Part shown: piece by piece, positions 6,186 to 7,702 of the stretch
Layout of the letters: each line of letters starts with the position of its first letter
Numbering within the stretch: the stretch's first letter is position 1
From: an uncultured Actinomycetes bacterium
GTDB lineage: Bacteria; Actinomycetota; Actinomycetes; Nanopelagicales; Nanopelagicaceae
Direction: 5' to 3'
NCBI GenBank assembly: GCA_903892335.1
Contig: CAITID010000129.1
Coordinates: 1-7,702, forward strand
DNA length: 7,702 bases
Translations under genes and position numbers: made by a program
The notes under the pieces: model-generated
Database searches by the model: none
What the model was told of the DNA's origin: nothing
What the model saw: the letters and a program-made list of their open reading frames with translations, nothing else

Positions 6186-7313
6186 AAATACAACCTCATC
6201 AAGAATAAGAAGCACAGCTGCTGCAATTGGAACTGCAAGTAAGCCGCCAACTAAGCCAAGCAAGCTAGTACCGAGTAATGCTGCAATGATGGTTACAAGT
6301 CCTGGAAGTGAAAGAGACCTGCGCATAATTCTTGGTGTGATTACATAATTTTCAATTTGCACATAAATAATGTAGAGGGCAAGTGCGATAAATGCAGTTT
6401 GTGGTGAGTCTGTAAGTGATACCAAGGTTACAACTGTCATTCCAATAAAGTGGCCAATTAATGGGATGAATCCGCAGATTAAAACCAACATAGAAAGTGG
6501 TCCGGTGTATGGCATGCCAATTGCTAATCCCATTATTAAGATGAATAAGGCGGCCAGAATTGCAATTATTCCTTGCCCGCCAACAAATGAGCCAATGCGC
6601 GAGATGATCGCATTAGTTAACTTTGCAACGCGATCTCTGCGTGAGTTTGGCACAAAACGTAGGCCAATTTTTACTACCTTATCTAGTGAGGATAAGAAGT
6701 AAAGGGTTAAAACTAGGATGGTAATTGTTGCAACAACACCAGAAACAAATGCCCGACCTACTCCAACCACACCACCAAAAGCGGTAACAACAAAGGCGCC
6801 ATCTTTAATAACTGAATTAACCTTGCTTTCAAGTGAGTCTATTACGCCATACTTATTGTTCAAATCATTGATAAATGCATTATTTTTTAAATCATTGACT
6901 AGTTGTGGTGCGCTATCGATAAAGGAATTTATTTCATCAATAAGCGGCGGGATTGCGATCCAAATAAAGAGTCCAACAAATGTCAAAACTGAACCAACCA
7001 CGATACTGACGGCGTAGCCACGGCGCATTTTGCGACGCTCAAAGTAATTAACCGCAGGGTTTAAACCAATTGCAAAAAATAATGAAATCACAATTAAAAC
7101 AAAAACTTGGCTAGCCGATGCCAGCGCCTTAAGTGTTGTTAGTGCAATTAATCCACCAGCAACTGCCATAAAGCCAAAGTAGAAAGGGCTTGAGGAATCC
7201 ATTGGATTACCACGGACTCCAAAATCTTCATTTACTGATACTGATTTTGATTTTCGGGTAAGCCTTAACTTGGCTGCAATTTTCGGTTTCTTAAGTGATT
7301 TAAATGTTGCCAT
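6165..7313 (-). CDS. AI-2E family transporter (PF01594-type polytopic membrane protein)
   Basis: A 382-residue integral membrane protein. The family includes YdiK, PerM and TqsA; characterised members export autoinducer-2 or act as Na+/H+ antiporters, so the substrate here is not predictable. Features: a basic cytoplasmic N-terminus (1-43); membrane segments near 47-63, 68-84 and 100-120; a soluble loop 121-176 rich in Asn/Asp; then segments near 187-208, 246-267, 272-298, 305-320 and 340-372. Family motifs present are LTLYFLSSLD (201-210), IENYVITPRIM (320-330) and LPGLVTIIAALLG followed by LLAVPIAA. The length is normal. I chose the ATG at 7313 because TAAAAT sits 8 nt upstream as a leaderless-type promoter. 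An in-frame ATG at 7343 would add ten residues (MIIRQLKFSI) but has neither a ribosome site nor a -10 box at suitable distance. Its end overlaps the surface-protein gene by 4 nt. Confidence 0.93.
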   Translation of the reverse strand: MATFKSLKKPKIAAKLRLTRKSKSVSVNEDFGVRGNPMDSSSPFYFGFMAVAGGLIALTTLKALASASQVFVLIVISLFFAIGLNPAVNYFERRKMRRGYAVSIVVGSVLTFVGLFIWIAIPPLIDEINSFIDSAPQLVNDLKNNAFINDLNNKYGVIDSLESKVNSVIKDGAFVVTAFGGVVGVGRAFVSGVVATITILVLTLYFLSSLDKVVKIGLRFVPNSRRDRVAKLTNAIISRIGSFVGGQGIIAILAALFILIMGLAIGMPYTGPLSMLVLICGFIPLIGHFIGMTVVTLVSLTDSPQTAFIALALYIIYVQIENYVITPRIMRRSLSLPGLVTIIAALLGTSLLGLVGGLLAVPIAAAVLLILDEVVFPRADNS

Positions 7314-7321
7314 AATCGAGA

Positions 7322-7327
7322 ATTTTA
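7322..7327 (-). promoter_or_regulatory. Candidate -10 box (TAAAAT) for the AI-2E gene
   Basis: On the minus strand TAAAAT is followed by 8 nt and then the ATG at 7313, the same geometry as at the TetR gene. No -35 match is seen. If it is used, the upstream ATG at 7343 would not be transcribed. Confidence 0.4.
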
Positions 7328-7385
7328 ACTGGCGAATGATCATTTACCGTGCAGAAAGGTGCGATAAGTAAGAGAGAATAAGCCC

Positions 7386-7702
7386 ATGGCTGGCTTGCGA
7401 ATCAAAGGACTAGGTGAGGAGATCGCCACCCTGGCCCAGCTTCCTTGGGATAAGCCGCTGGAGGAGTGGCCAGAGGATGAAGTGCTCACGCAGATGCGCG
7501 GTATCTCTCGCCACGTGGTTCGCTTAATTAGATCAAATCCGAAAAAAATTAACAGCGAAATCTTTGCAATTAAAGAGACTAACTCTGAGTTCGCTAATCG
7601 AGAGTACTCACTACTGCGCGAATTAAATCAACGAGGTGCACCTTGCGTTGAGCCAGTTGCTGTTATTGAGGGCAGATTAGATAAAGATGGCAATGAGTTA
7701 CC
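7386..7702 (+). CDS. DUF4032 / kinase-like (Kdo-WaaP type) protein, C-terminus cut by window edge
   Basis: The first 105 residues of a cytoplasmic protein of the DUF4032 family, found mainly in actinobacteria and related to lipopolysaccharide-kinase-like folds. Diagnostic segments are LPWDKPLEEWPEDE (19-32), RGISRHVVRLI (38-48), FAIKE with Lys63 in the place of the ATP-binding lysine, and REYSLLRELNQRGAPCVEPVAVIEGR (72-97), whose Glu73 or Glu79 could be the partner of that lysine. The catalytic loop lies beyond the window. The biological substrate of the family is not known to me. The ATG at 7386 is preceded by AGAGAG (7371-7376), a weak ribosome binding site at 9 nt. The gene is divergent from the AI-2E gene. 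The first 40 or so codons are clearly richer in GC than the rest. Confidence 0.88.
   Translation, partial: MAGLRIKGLGEEIATLAQLPWDKPLEEWPEDEVLTQMRGISRHVVRLIRSNPKKINSEIFAIKETNSEFANREYSLLRELNQRGAPCVEPVAVIEGRLDKDGNEL

Noticed and set aside
6466..7017. Plus-strand open frames opposite the AI-2E gene
   Set aside because: Complement of hydrophobic codons, no family resemblance, and the minus-strand gene has continuous family motifs.
7314..7343. Upstream ATG (7343) as the start of the AI-2E gene
   Set aside because: It is in frame and possible, but has no ribosome site or -10 box at the right distance, whereas the ATG at 7313 has TAAAAT 8 nt upstream; kept only as an alternative.

Overview
The window is a compact, moderately AT-rich stretch of bacterial DNA with six protein genes and no RNA gene, mobile element or CRISPR array. 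The best guess for the host is a low-GC, streamlined actinobacterium, perhaps of the freshwater Nanopelagicales (acI) type. This is inferred from the DUF4032 kinase-like gene at the right edge (a mainly actinobacterial family), from several starts that lack a Shine-Dalgarno site but have a -10-like box 6-8 nt upstream (leaderless style), and from near-zero gene spacing. It is not proven.

Layout, left to right. (1) Minus strand, 1-1104: N-terminal 368 residues of an NAD(P)-dependent aldehyde dehydrogenase, running off the left edge. (2) Plus strand, 1127-1837: a small alpha/beta hydrolase, divergent from (1) across only 22 bp. (3) Minus strand, 1838-2464: a TetR-family repressor whose stop codon abuts the hydrolase stop with no gap, the junction lying in a palindrome. 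(4) Plus strand, 2587-6168: an 1193-residue secreted modular surface protein: signal peptide, LamG-like lectin fold, six Ig-like/repeat modules, a ZU5-like region, a polyglycine hinge and an OmpA-like C-terminus. (5) Minus strand, 6165-7313: an AI-2E family membrane protein whose stop overlaps the stop of (4) by 4 nt. (6) Plus strand, 7386-7702: the start of a DUF4032 gene, running off the right edge.

The most coherent unit is the divergent pair TetR / giant surface protein. The 122-bp gap between them carries two inverted repeats built from the same half-site (TATCGG/CCGATA). One covers the likely -10 box of the surface-protein gene and the other touches the likely TetR promoter. This is the pattern expected of a repressor that controls itself and a divergent target. 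Two unusual features of the surface protein itself are six cysteines arranged as three evenly spaced pairs, and an Ig-like module apparently split by about 100 foreign residues.
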